DNA of 64,000 nucleotides from Apteryx mantelli. Its lineage: Eukaryota > Chordata > Aves > Apterygiformes > Apterygidae. The translations under genes were made by a program, and so were the position numbers. The DNA lies in NCBI RefSeq assembly GCF_036417845.1, contig NC_089981.1, positions 25,688,001 to 25,752,000 of the forward strand. The letters run 5' to 3'. Numbering within the stretch: position 1 is the stretch's first letter; every line of letters starts with the position of its first letter. The notes under the pieces were generated by a model. It ran no database searches and was not told where the DNA came from. It saw nothing but the letters and a program-made list of their open reading frames with translations. Below, in pieces: positions 1-24,000 of the stretch.

Positions 1-3000
1 ATTAGTAGTACATGAATCCAGAATGGTTAAGCAATAACAGTGCCTGGAGTTGAAAGCAAACTTCCACCTTGTTAAGATGATGCCTCCAGCTTCTCTTAGT
101 CACAACTTTCCCTTCAGTGTCTGAACAAAACTGGAAAGGTCATTTGGTGCTAGAACTAGATACCTTTGGCTGCAGAGACAGGCAAGACTGCTGACCTACT
201 AAGTGCCCTCTTTGTCCAGACACCGTGAAGATCCAGCTTTCAGGTGAAACCTTGTAAACAGTTCTCTTTTAACCATGTGTAGATTCACAGGAGCTAGAAA
301 CCTTGAGTGGAGGACAACAGAGGAGGCTTCAGTAGTCATCTAGTGAAAACAGACCCTGATTGAGTCAGTTCACGCTTTGTGGTTCTGCTCTTTCAGACTA
401 CGGGGCATTGGCTGTGGTGAACAGCACATCTTATTAAACCAGTGAACTAGGTTTAATCAGTTCCAAAAAATTCTGGGCATCCAGGTTATCTTTTTATGTA
501 ATTCATTAATTATTTTCATATTATTTTAAATTTCTTTTGCTGCTGCTGTAGCACTTGCATTGTATTAGCCCTTAGAGGCCAAGCTGACAGCAGGCTCCAC
601 AGTGCTGGGTATGGGATAAAGGAGGGTCAGTGTCCCAGAAAGTTTTCACTCAAATTGGAAATGACAGGGCAAGGATGGGAGGCAGCAGCTATTCTGTCTG
701 TTTATCAGATTGGGGCCTAAGAGGTAGGAAGTGCCCTTAAAGCCTGGCAGAGCTGGAGGCAAAGGTTATATCCCCTCCGTTTCTCTTGCGTGCCTTGAGG
801 TTTGCGTGCTTCTGCTGAGTTCAGTTTCACCGTCTCATTTCTCAGTGTGTCCCCTTGCACTGTTCTTTGCCTTTCTCAGTGCAAATATCTTCAGATACTT
901 AGAGGCATTAACCATCCCTCTACTTCTACTGTCTCTTTAGGAGAAGTATGCAAAAGTGTTTGGGCAGCTACAGATGGAGAGAGGCATCAGAGTAGGTTTT
1001 CAAAAGTGCTTGGGTAACTGACTTTTCATTGAGCATCTCTACAAGTCTGGGCTGTAGTGAAGAATGTTCGTTTCCCTTAGCACCAGAATAATCCATCTGT
1101 ATAGACCAAGGATAAACTGGCTTTTCCATCGTATCTTGTGATAGCCTTGCAGTCAGTTTGAAGGGGAGGGAAAAGCAGATCTGAGTAAAAGAGTACGAAA
1201 ACTAAATCCTCGTTCACAATGTAAAGTGATCAGAACTCAAATGTCTTCCGAAGCCTGAGAAAATCTGGCAGAGAATTGTTTTTTGTGTTTTCTTTCAGTT
1301 TTTATCAAGGATCGGAGCAGAACATTTTGATAGAAAAGAAAGCTTGGGCGTTCCAACCTGGCTGTCATCAGGAAGTGCTAGAGACCTAGCATGCCAACCT
1401 GATCCTGGGAGTTTTCCAAATAAAAGATGTTTATTTGCATTTGAAGAAGCTTTGTTTTTATCATATGATCTATCAGATTCCTCTCAAAGCTTTTAGAGAG
1501 CTACCTATTGTGTAATTCCAAAAATCATACGCAGAGTGACATATTAATTATTATTACTGCATATGACGAACTAGGGAAAACTGACATAAAAGGTTAGTCA
1601 TACTCTATCACAAATATCTTACTGTGCCAATGTTTACAGATTCATTATTAATATCAGGATCTTGTATGTTAAAGAGTCTTTGTAAAGATAATATGAATTG
1701 TTTGCTTTTTGAGTCAACTTATTTGTTGGAGAGATCTATTCTGGAAGAAGGAAGTGATATGTCTGCTGCGTATAGTGAATAAATATTGCATTTTCTTTAT
1801 GAAGGGAAAATTGAAACACCTGGTATTGAAATATATCCCATTAGCAGACAGGAATAAAGTGGCTTTTCTAGCTATGTCATGACTTGTACACATGCTCTTT
1901 CAATGCTGTGCTGTGTTTAAAGGGCAGAGCTAGTCACCTTCAGCCCCGCAGAGGTCCTCTTGGAAACAGGATTGTTTGAAGTACAGTGTCTTCTAGGACA
2001 AAGGATGAGCTAAAAATCATCCTGTCTTTCCCCGGTAGCTGGGAGTTCCTCAGGCTCAGATATGGACCTGGGAGAGGAAAGTGCAACTGTGACTTGTGTC
2101 ATACGGTTGGGATCGTGTACTCTGCCCAAGTAATGCTAAAACCACCTTAGCTGATCAGAAAGTTCATGCCTGGATTTTCTCATGTGTCCTTTTTCTACCA
2201 ACAGCTAGAAAATAGCATTTTCGATCATGTTTTTGCTCATGTGTAATCTCAGCCTGGCTTCCTGACCCTGCTGTTAGCCTAACAAAATTGATGACTCATC
2301 TCGCATCCCCTCCCCTCCCCCAAAGAAGAGAGGGTGCCCAATATTTTTTGGATGGCGTCTGAGACACTGTGAACTTAGCCAGAGAGTGAGCAAAGGAAAA
2401 TTTGCTCTGAGCAGCTGAGGAGCTTGTAAAGCTCTGCTTGTCCAGCCCTTCCTCCTCCCTCAGCTTTCTGCAGTCTTTCTCCTCAGAGTGGTCTCATCTC
2501 GCAGGTCTTGGTGAACCTACTGTGGACAGACATCAGTGGGAATTTTGTCTCACAGTTTGGATCTATATCAGCCTGGTAACGTGAGTTTATTATTCTTTGC
2601 TTGTTTCAGATCAGAGCTATTAGAACAACGTACAAACTAGGAACAGTGGGACCATTTCTATCAGTCCTCACCAATTAGAAAAAAATCTTTTCTTCCTCAG
2701 TTAGATGTTGGCTTTTTAGCTTGTCATTATCATTTACCAATTGCATTATACCACTGTCTTAAAGAACCAGCTAGAATCAAGGTTTCAGTGTTTTAGGCAC
2801 TGAAGAGAAAAAGAAAAATTGAAGAGATTTTTCAGACACATGCGTAAATTAGGATAAAACTAGCTTTTGATGTTAATTAAAAACCTACCTTTCAAAGAAA
2901 ACCTAGCAAAAGACCAGAATCCCTTTGTTTTTGGACAGTGCCATGCCCAACACAAAAACAACCCCCCCCCCCACCCCCTGAAACCTCCAGGAGATTACGT

Positions 3001-3600
3001 TCCTGGGTAACGTTTCTGCTTCTCTTGTTCTGTCACAACAAATCCTCTCATCTTAAAGTTGTTGCCAAGTCTAACCTCAGAGAAGAATATGAGGACTGGG
3101 CTTATTGCAGTCTAAAGCCTGTGATAGTTTCTAAAATATAAATATATATATAAAAAAAATAAAAGTGACTCAGGCTATATATATATATGTAAAATATATA
3201 GAATTAATGTTTCTTGTTAGTTGAAATGTACAACTATTCTTGCTGTATGCACAAGAATTCTTTCCAAAAGAGAATAAGTAATGTGCTGCTGTTTATTTTC
3301 ATAGCTACAAATGCACTGTTATTTTTAGCCAAATGCTTTGTGCATCTAGCCCCCGTGTGCTTTTTTCTCTTTGAGACTGAAACCTGCAGTGTTCACTTTT
3401 ACAGCAGCTTTGCAGAACACCAGGGGCAACTCTCTGTCCGGGCTACTGACTTTGCGTAGCTAAGCCAGTCTTTTATGCAGCTTTGCTGATTTACCTCAGT
3501 TGCGGCTCCAGCCCTCACAGCCTCTTATTTATTCGGCAGTGTCTGCTTTCCATTTCTGATGGGCTACTCACGCATTAATTTCTGATGACGAGCTGCAGGT
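1..3600. other. Intergenic region upstream of TPH1
   Basis: I recognise no exon here on either strand; the open frames are short and show no protein family motif. Synteny in mammals would place SAAL1 upstream of TPH1, but I could not identify any SAAL1 exon. AATAAA motifs at 1419-1424 and near 1779 could be 3' ends of an upstream gene, although AT-rich DNA gives these by chance. An AT-rich TA-repeat stretch lies at about 3133-3200 and a short C-run near 2966. Distal TPH1 control elements could be present but cannot be told from background by eye. Confidence 0.6.
3133..3200. repeat. AT-rich simple repeat (TA runs)
   Basis: Two TA-dinucleotide runs, about 3137-3152 and 3176-3189, are separated by an A-rich stretch. 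This is a simple sequence repeat about 900 bases upstream of the TPH1 first exon, with no sign of function. Confidence 0.7.
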
Positions 3601-3760
3601 TATGGGGAAGCTGTATGAGGTGGCAGCGGCGGGCAGGTCGCTGCCCCCGGCCGCCCCTCGCTCGCAGCGCTGCGGCTCCTGAGGCACCAATTCCCGGGCC
3701 TTGCGAAACCCGCGGAGAGGATGAGTCCCCTCTGCTCCCCGCACCCAAATCCTCTCAGCC

Positions 3761-3767
3761 TTAATCT
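3761..3767 (+). promoter_or_regulatory. Candidate CRX/OTX-type site, distal
   Basis: TTAATCT fits the YTAATCY core bound by K50 homeodomain factors such as CRX and OTX2. It sits about 200 bases before the TATA-like box. CRX/OTX factors drive many pineal and photoreceptor genes, which fits TPH1 biology. A seven-base motif alone is weak evidence. Confidence 0.35.
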
Positions 3768-3935
3768 TCTTTGTGTAGATGGACGGGGAGAACGAGTTCA
3801 AAAGGGAAAACATCTCCTTTGTCTTTTTTTTTGTTTTTTTTTTTTCCTGTGGGTAAGATGCTATAGACGGCTGGTACCCCCGCGGGCCTTCCCCGCCCCC
3901 CTTCCTCCCCCTCCTCCTCCTCCCGGCCGAGCGGG

Positions 3936-3942
3936 AGATTAG
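3936..3942 (-). promoter_or_regulatory. Candidate CRX/OTX-type site, proximal
   Basis: AGATTAG reads CTAATCT on the minus strand, a second match to YTAATCY. It touches a GC box (GGGGCGG, 3942-3948) and lies about 20 bases upstream of the TATA-like element. The close promoter position makes it more credible than the distal copy. Confidence 0.45.
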
Positions 3943-3960
3943 GGGCGGCTCCTGCCCCCT

Positions 3961-3968
3961 GCATAAAG
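3961..3968 (+). promoter_or_regulatory. TPH1: TATA-like box of TPH1 core promoter
   Basis: GCATAAAG is a TATA-like element in an otherwise GC-rich block, about 60 bases upstream of the ATG at 4023. With usual spacing, transcription would start near 3990 and leave a 5' UTR of only about 30 bases. The GC box at 3942-3948 is immediately upstream. The start site itself is inferred. Confidence 0.5.
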
Positions 3969-4022
3969 CTGCGGCCCGCGGCGGCCGGGCCGGGCCGGGC
4001 CGGGCGCGCTGCGGCGGCCGCG

Positions 4023-15503
<11,481 letters not shown>

Positions 15504-17690
15504 CACCCTAAGTGGCAGTGTGGTGCACTTGGTCAACTCTTTGCTTTTGCTCATTGATTTCATTCTAGGCATGAAATGTGTTGTATACAGAACTCTTACC
15601 TTTACAAATGGACAAATGAATGGCTCATAAGGATAATCACTTTATCCTGTTTCTCTGTTTAAAGTCCCTTGCACAATGTATTTCTTCCCCCTCCCTGCCG
15701 TCTTCATCTTTCTTGGATTTAAAAAAAGGCCTGGAGTTGCCCATGAGAAGCTACTAAGAGATATAGAAATTACACAGACCACAGTATCAGGGATGGGATC
15801 AGATGCTTCAGAGGGTGGCTTACTAAGCAATAATGAAAGAATTCACTCTAGGGAAATGTCTTTTCCAGATTCTGGTAGCCAGGAAAGCTTTATAGCATGG
15901 ACATCACAGTAATCAGTGCTTTTAAGTCTATGCTACTAAGTTTAAAACTTGAATTATGACAACCCAGGCACATCAGCACACAAATAGCTGGAAGTTTATC
16001 ATGATAACATTTGGGGAGGGTCAAATCTTGCTTTCAAAGGGATCATCCTTGCCCCCAGGAATGGCAAATGCACTGACTGGCATGTTCCTGTTAGAAGACA
16101 GAAATACAGAGCTGATAGAATGAGGATTTCATGCAGTCTAACAGATTTGCTATCAGCCTAAAGAGGGTCAGGACAGCTGCTCCTGTCCCTGGTATAGCAC
16201 CTGAAGGAAGACAGCAAGGAAATACCATTTGCCTTCTTCCTCACTGAATGAATTCAGCCAAGAATATAGCAAGCATTCAGGTACTGACTTAGTACCAAGC
16301 CTAAAACCATTTCCAAATTATAATTCAATATCCAAAATAGCTTCCCAGGACTAAGTGAAGCCCAGTTCTAAAATAATACTAAGCTGAAGTTCATAGTCTG
16401 GGATGGCTTTCTGTAAGAGCAAACATCACTTTAATGCGACCTTGCAAGCTGCACAAAGATATTTAGTTTCTTTACTGAGCCTGAACACCTGGGTTCCTAT
16501 CAAGCAAATGATAACTGAAAGGTCCAATGTGGCTATACAGATACATCTTACACCATGAGATATTTGTCTGTTTCTAAAGAGCACTTTACAAATGGTCGGA
16601 AGCAGTGACCTGCTCAATTGTCTGTATCACGTAGCAGCAAACTTCCCAGTTTTGTGAGGTTTTGGGTGTCTTGTATGGGTGTATGAAGCTGTGCTGGGTG
16701 CTGTTTCTGCCAGCCACGTATATGAAATGAATACACAGAAAGGATGTAATACGTCTGAAGGGGAGATAGCTGATAGGTAGGGTATATTTAATAGCATGCT
16801 AGGAACTGTATCTTTGTAAGCAGAGCTTATCAGAAAATCCATGGTTTGCAGCTGTGAAGGTCACTGGAAAAAGGGGTTGAAAACTTAACACACTAGGTAC
16901 CCTTGTCCAAGACTTTGAGAAGTTGGAAGGACTTTGAAGAAGGTGCTTGAAGTTCAGTTTGTGTTTCATATGCCTTTGTGTAAGTGATGCCCACTCCATG
17001 CGCAAGCACTGGCCCTGTGTCTCCAAAATGCATTCACTGTTTAAATCAAATCTTCACCTTTTTTTCTATGACTTTTATCAACCCAGCATTGCTCTTTCTA
17101 TGAATGTGCTTTTACGTTTAGGACATACAGAAATAGTCACAATATTTATGGCTTACATCTCACTTTTAAATAGATTTTTTGAGTTTTCCCTTTTTAAAGA
17201 AGGAACCTACTTCTAAGCAAGTGATAAGGGAGGATCTATTTTGCCTGCTTCTGTGAAAATAGTATTAAACTGCATTTTTAAAAGAGATTTTTGTTGAAAG
17301 ATGCATAGATATGTTACCGTACATCTTTCTTTGTTTAAATTATGTATCTGTTTTAAGTAGGAAACCTTATACCCGCTAAATTAGCACCTAATTTCAAATC
17401 CATTGGAAAAACAGCAATTGAATTTTTATTTGCACTGGTAACAAAAAATTTAAGAACGAAACTAGTAAAACAGATAAATGTATTTTTGTGGTATTAACAA
17501 CATGTGTGTTTAGCTTCATTGCATCCAAACCTCTGGCTATGTAGGGCAATAATAATTTAAGTATTTTTAAACTATTGTGGAAGCTCTAAGTGTCAATGAA
17601 ATAAACACTGATGACTTGCTGGTAATTGTTATAGAAGCACCAGAGCTTTTAACTGAACACGGTAGCAATAAACACAAACTTCTGCCCAAC
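15504..17690 (+). other. TPH1: TPH1 3' UTR and short intergenic gap before SERGEF
   Basis: No gene is seen between the TPH1 stop and the SERGEF CpG island. The 3' end of TPH1 is not certain. The first good AATAAA signals are at 17600-17605 and 17667-17672, which would give a 3' UTR of about 2.1 kb; an ATTAAA at 17264-17269 is an alternative. The 78-codon frame at 15676-15912 is probably chance. Confidence 0.6.
17600..17605 (+). terminator. TPH1: Candidate TPH1 polyadenylation signal (AATAAA)
   Basis: This is the first canonical AATAAA after the TPH1 stop, followed within 20-35 bases by a T/G-rich stretch. A second AATAAA lies at 17667-17672 and a variant ATTAAA at 17264-17269. RNA 3' ends would decide which is used. 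Confidence 0.45.
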
Positions 17691-17918
17691 GGTGTACGCG
17701 TTTCCTGCCGCGCCTCAGGTACTCGGCACGCGACTGCAATCCATTGGGGATTGCGTGGCTGTGAGGAGGAACGTGTTTTGCCTCGTTTCTAACGGCTCAA
17801 CCGGTCGTGAAGAGCGGCGGGAAGGGGGGGGGGGTAGCGGCGCTCCCGAGGGGGAATTCGTTAGGCCGCGCGCTCAACAACAGCCGCCGCGCGCTCAACG
17901 GCCGCCGCGGCTGGGCTC

Positions 17919-17961
17919 GGGGCGGGGCGGGGCCCCGCCGGAGCCCGCCCCGCCCCGCCCC
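17919..17961. repeat. Inverted repeat of GC-box arrays
   Basis: A 14-base arm, GGGGCGGGGCGGGG at 17919-17932, has its exact reverse complement at 17948-17961, with a 15-base spacer. It offers Sp1-type sites on both strands and could form a GC hairpin or G-quadruplex, about 60-100 bases before the SERGEF ATG. Confidence 0.85.
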
Positions 17962-18016
17962 GCCTCTTCCTGCCGGGCGGCGGGAAGGGCGCGGGGCCGC
18001 GGCCGCCGCGGGCCCC

Positions 18017-18040
18017 ATGGAGCGGGCGCTCTTTGCCTGG
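18017..18040 (+). CDS. SERGEF: SERGEF exon 1
   Basis: Eight codons, MERALFAW, end at donor GTAGGT. LFAWGANSYGQLG across the junction matches human SERGEF. ATGG gives a favourable +4 base. It lies inside the CpG island. Confidence 0.92.
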
Positions 18041-21000
18041 GTAGGTGGCGGCCCGCCGCGGCGCGGCCTCGCTCTCGCCGCGAGATGGCGGCGGCGCCCT
18101 CAGGCGCCCCACGGGGGGGGGAGCGGGAGGCGCGCTGCGGAGCCCCGGGCCCCGCTGAAGGCGCGTGTCCGGGGGGGCAAGCTGGAGCCGCTCTAACGGA
18201 GTGAGGCGCCTTGTGGCCCCTCAGAGCCGGGCGTTATCTGAGGGGTAGGGGGGCTGAGAGCCGGTATGTGCCTACCTGCTTTGGTTTTTGCTTTTTGTTT
18301 TTGTTTTTTCCTTTCCCCTCTTTTGCTAGCCTCCTTTTGCTCTGCAATGGCCATACTCGGTAATAACCCCTAATCTCAGAAGAGTAAATAAAGATAGACG
18401 CTTTAGCGTTAAGGTAGAGCTGTGCGTCTCTCTCGGTTCCTCAGGCTCTAGTTCTCATTCCACATCTTATCTCGGCTTGCGTGTTTTTGAGGTCTTGAAA
18501 ATTTATTGCGTCTTACAAATGGAGGTCTTGTGACTAGCCTTCTGAAAAGTGTTATGTGCCTGTTAAATACTGATGCACCTGCGGGCTGCCTGCTGTCAGC
18601 AGGGTCTGTCAGGCACCCACCTGCCCTGCCTGTTGCGCTCGTGTCCTGCAATTGCATCCACCTGTTAGTGGGGCTGAGGTGAGCAGCCTCATGTTCTTGC
18701 TGGTTTTGTAGGTACTGAGTGTTTACTGCTGAATGTGCCCCTTTAAGGTACACCGGGTGGTGGGGGAGAAAGAGAGCAGGTGGGCAGGAGGAACACAGGT
18801 GAGATGGAGGGCTTGTGTGATGACTGTAAGAATGAAGATTGCCCTCTTTGGGATTTTGGGAAGCAAATGCTGGCAGGTTAACCTGTGACATGCCCCTGAT
18901 AAGCTTGTTCCTTTTTAGGAGCAGATGTGTATCTCTTTTTCATTAATTTTTTTTGTTTAACGTTTCTCTGTGTATTTGAAGGGTGCGAACAGCTATGGAC
19001 AACTTGGTCTTGGTCATAAAGAGGATGTGCTGATACCTCAGTCACTGAAAGATGTTTCCTGCAAATATCAAGGTTTTAAAAGCATTACTGGAGGAGGAGG
19101 ACACTCTGCGGTTATCACTGGTAAAAATATTGCACTTGCGAGGAGTGTATGACTTATAAATGCATTTTTTTTTTTCTGGCTGTGTCTCTCTATTGATTTT
19201 GTGCTGCCACCTATCTGTGGCTTCTGTTTCTGAGCAAGTACCAATTCTTTGTTGCAAAACAGGTCCTTCCCCACCTGTTAACTGAATATTTTGGGAAAAT
19301 TAATCCATTTTGTTTATCTTCTGTGGTTATTTTATGGCTATGTGAGGACTGTTTCTTAACCTGATTCAAACCACAGCTTTTCAAACAGAGCTGCTATTTT
19401 TCTGTACTGGGGGGGGAGGGGAGTCAAGTGGGAGGTTATTCATTTATGTGAAGTTTTAAGATAAGGAGCAGAAAATAACATCTGGTCTTTGAATGGTTCT
19501 GCTCTATATCATAGTTAATTACGGGGAAGACAGGATATGGAGGGAGGTGTGAATGGGATGAAAAACTTCATCATGGATCTTGTTGAGAGGTGCCTGTCTT
19601 ATGGTACAGATTGTCTCCCTTGACGATCCAGCTCTCCCTAGCTGTGCTTAATCAGGAGGGAGATGTATTTCTGGTGCGTTAGAAATAAGTGTTTTCTTTC
19701 TCTTTGCTTGATTGCAGTACCTACAATGATGTATAATCACAGTCCTTATTTATCACAGGATCTCATGGCATATACTTTTTTCTTTTTAGTCTGTTGTGAA
19801 CTGGAACTTTTTTTTTTCCCTTCCAGATGCTGGGGAGCTCTTTGTATGTGGCCATAACAAAGAAGGACAGTTGGGATTGAATCACTCGGAGGATGTGCTG
19901 CATTTCACTTTGTGCACTGCCCTGTCCAGCTTTTGTGTGACACAAATTGCTTGTGGTTGGGACTTTACAATCATATTAGTAGGTAAATATGTCTCCCTAA
20001 TACCTGGAGAAGTACTGTGATGTAGAGAAGCAGCTGAAGGCTCCACATTGCTAGTGCTTGTGCAGTGCATGGATGCTTATAGGTTTTAAGATGCACACAT
20101 TGCAGATTAAATTATTCAGTGTTCCCTGTATCCTAGTGAACTTCAGACCTTTACTGAATATGGCTTGTAAGACCAGAAGCCTATGACCTCAGGAGCTTTG
20201 GAAGGGGAGACATTAGGGTTTTTTTCTGAGCTATTTGGCTGTGATATTTTGCCTGTTCTTTTGCTGGAATGTTACAGTGCTTTGCTCATGCTCACAAATA
20301 CACTGTTGTGCTTGAAGCTGAATGGGCTCTAACATTTCATTTTGCAGGAACTGGCCTAGTTCTCTCCTGTGGGTCTAACTCTTTTGGACAATTAGGAGTT
20401 CCTCAAATTTCAGGTCCGTGCTCGATTCCACAAAAGATCGAGGTAAAGATTCAAAAGGAGTTGTACTTTATAGCTCTGTACTTCTATATTGCTTCTGGCA
20501 ACTTACAGAAGTCTGATGATCTTAGTGGGCTTTAAGTCATAGTCTTCAACTACTGTTAATGGAGTCTATCTGATGAAGTAAACTTACAAAATAAAATACC
20601 AAAGATAGTTATTGCCCCAGAAATGAGAAGCTAGATGAGAAGCTAGGGCTGCTCCCCCCACCCTGTATGAAGGAGTTGCTTTTTTTTTTTTTTTTTGTTA
20701 AGTTAAGTAGTTGTGTGTTTCACTAGGACTTGTAAGCATAATGGATTTTGATAACATCTGCAGAATAGGTCTGATGCTCAGATGATGTAAAGTCATACTA
20801 AAGCTAGTAAAACTGTGCAGGTTTACTTGAACTGAAACTTTGCATCAAGTTTGTAAGATATTGGATATGTTTTGCTACTTGAAGGTTTCTCATGACTTTG
20901 CTGTAGCTTGTTGGAGATTCATGTTTAAGGGTACCTTGTAAAACAAAACAAGCCAACGATAATTCCCTTCTTCCCACTGCCCTGGGGAGAAAAGACTTCC

Positions 21001-24000
21001 CGCTGGAGTTCAACAAAATTAGCTGTGCCAGTTCTTTTGATCTGTTGTTCTTGTGCTTTGTGTGCAGCAGATCTGTTTTTAGAGAGGTGCTGTTCTTAAG
21101 TGTATTTATAACTGTAGGAGTTTCTTCCCTAAAATGAGGACTGTAGTCTTATTTCCTGATTTTTAAGAACAGTTAGAAAAAGAAAGCTCGATCATCTCCC
21201 AAATAATAGTAGTGTAAGAAATTATGTAGCTGTAGGAAAACTAGACCTGCAAAAATAAACTTTAGTTGTATCACCTTTGAGGTTAAAATGATTTTTGCTG
21301 TTTCATGTAAAGGAACTGAAAAGTTCATTCATTCACTCCTTACTTAAGCTTCAGTATTTATCAAACAATGTCAGTTTCCAAGGAAATAGGTTGGAAAATT
21401 AGATACTGCTTTCTTTCTTGTCCAGTACTCTCATATACTGTAAATGCTAAAGGCTGGACTCCAACAGGGTGTCTAATATTACTCCTCTAAGTAACGTGGA
21501 AGTCTTTGGCCGATATTTGTAGGTGAGGCACTGTGGAGTGTGAGTAGGGAGCTCAGAATATAGCCCCAAATTAATTGCTTTAAAATGTTTTGAGAAGTAG
21601 GTACTGAGACTTCTGTAATATCAGAAAATTTTTCTTGTTGTTAGCTATAAGCCTAGCAGTGTAAATAAATTTCTCACAGGAATGTTATTCTCTCCCTCTA
21701 ATTAATCTCTAACTTACACTGTAGTTTCCTTTTTGAAGAACCCTAATGAAGCTCTCTCCTATCCAGATCAACTCTCATGCTTGTTCTGCACAAAGACAGG
21801 GACAGCAATAAATGCAGAGCTGGAAGGGTTCTTGGACAATAAATTTAGCCCCATAGCTTGTGCCAGGCACCACTCTGTTGCTTTTTTGAATTTTGTGATG
21901 ATCTGGTGATGTTGAGAGGAAGGACAGGTAGTAAGTAGTCTGTTAATGAATGGGTGTTGTATCACCTGATGCTTGGACAGCTGTGAGGTTTCCTGGGAAG
22001 GTGGTTCCAAAATGGTGCCTTGGAAATGGTGGTATCGGCAGTGCTAATTTGCATCTGTTTCCTCCCTGACCACATGACTTGTTCATTCATCTGAATATTT
22101 TCTCTTTTGGTTTGTGTCCTGTTAAATGCTTGGCCTTGATGCTGTTTATTTTACATAGTGTTACATCTGTGAGAAGAGTAATAAATTCTCAGAGTACTCA
22201 AGTGGGGAAGAAGCCAGAATTGAGGTACTCTGTGCAAACTGAATTCACCGATTTCATGCACGTGTGCCTGGGTATAGTCTTCTGTTGTGTGATCATATTG
22301 CGCACCCTTCAGTATAGGTGGTACTATCAGCTGTACTGCCTGTGATCACAGCACCTGGTAAACTGAGCAGTCTGATGGGACTTGTTCCTGCTTGTCACCG
22401 GTATTTGCTGTGGAGTTTCTGGTGTAATTCTTGAGGAACACTGAGATGAAATTAAGAAATAAACATGTTTGTGTTGTCAGGATTCCTTTATTCAGGTGAT
22501 GATTTTGACCATAGCTTTTCATTTGTTGCTGTAATGTTGTACAACCAGTTTCTTTGCTTGATTTTTCTGAAGATGTTCTCACTAATTTTTATGTTGGCCA
22601 GATTTATTTTATTTATAATATAAAATGTTGATATGTGCTGTGACATGCAGCCTTGAGTTGTCAGAACTATTTTCATAGTGTTCTGCTTTTGTGTTTGGTT
22701 TGGTGTATCTTGCTTTGAGAGGCCAAAAAAAAAAAAAGGCAACTAAAGTATTTTGCTTTTATGTGATTAGTCCCTGAAAGAGAAGGTGGTGGATGTTGCT
22801 GCAGGACTGAGGCATGCCCTTGCTGCTACAGGTAAATATGTCATCTTGCTTTATCACTTCAGTAATAAATGGATAGTACTTTAATGTTTGGAGTTTTTAA
22901 TGGCTTAGAAAACAAAATGGGTGAATTTTACTTTAGTTTTTAATTTATTTTAGGTATCACAGGGAAAATACCACTGAAAGTCTTGTAAGATTTTGGTACA
23001 AACTGACATGGCAATAAACAGGCTAGAAACGTCTTTCCAGAAATCTCTGGTGAAGAAGCGTTCCCAAGATTTCAGAGTGGCAGTTAGTTAACAAGTTAAC
23101 TTTCTGATGGATGGAAAATATACTGATTTCTCTTTTTCCTTTTCTGAAACAAACCAAAAATGATTATTTTCCTGGAAATTTTTCCTTGCCAATCAAAATA
23201 TCTTTTTACTATTTTGAATTCATTAGCTTTTTTAATATACAGAAGAATGAATTTCATTTTGTAGGTGTTTCAAAATGGAGCTGTGCATAAAATGTTTTTA
23301 ACAATGTATTTGAAGTTGACATCTGGAAAAATCGCAAGAATGAAATTTTCCTTTTATTGGAAGGGGAAGGACCTACTTGGAGTAAAATTTTAGAAGATAC
23401 TTGTTTAGTTACATACCTTTGAAAATCTGGTCCTCTGTGACTTTCTCCCACTGTCTGCTGTATGTATGTGGGAGACTCATAACTTCTAAATATTTCTCCT
23501 GCTGTTTTTATAGACTTTAATTTGTGGAATAACTGTCGAAATCAAAACCTCCCAGGCATAGTTGGTATGCAAGCGAGAAACCACAATTTTTGTTGTTTGT
23601 TTTTTTTTTTTTCAATGGAACTTTAATATAGGTTCCAGGTGCTTGAATCTGGCTGAATAGGAGAATGGGATCTCTGGTCTTTGAACGAATATTGGGAATT
23701 AAGCTTCCCTCAGCTCTGGTCTGATGGAGATCTTGATTCAGGGCTAGGTCAAGTCTCTGTCTGTTCCTGAGTGGAAGACAAGTGACTTTACTCCCTAACT
23801 GTGCTAGACTGCACAACCAAATTAGCTTAAAAAGAGGGAAAGGGCAGAGAAAGGTCATTTCTTTGCTGACAGCTTAACTGTGGAACGTGCTTTTAGTGAA
23901 AAATAAAAGTTATATCTGTTTCTGAAGTACTACACTATGAAACTCCTGTTACTGAGTCCTCAATAACTCTCTAGTATAAGACTTAGAAAGCTGAGACAGG

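Larger units (their letters stand above)
17695..18235. promoter_or_regulatory. SERGEF: CpG island and promoter of SERGEF
   Basis: A dense CpG block with many GC boxes and no TATA box is typical of a housekeeping promoter. It contains an 11-base G run (17824-17834), a 13-base direct repeat (17866-17878 and 17887-17899), an inverted pair of GC-box arrays (17919-17961) and SERGEF exon 1. Transcription probably starts between about 17950 and 18010. Confidence 0.85.

Noticed and set aside
1-3600. Search for SAAL1 exons upstream of TPH1
   Set aside because: No coding segment recognised; synteny alone is not evidence for an exon in this interval.
17692-18204. 170- and 129-codon plus-strand frames in the SERGEF CpG island
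   Set aside because: They run through exon 1 in other frames and across its donor site, with Gly/Ala/Arg-rich composition. This is a GC artefact.
18448-18891. 147-codon minus-strand frame in SERGEF intron 1
   Set aside because: No recognisable domain, no splice context and ordinary intron composition.
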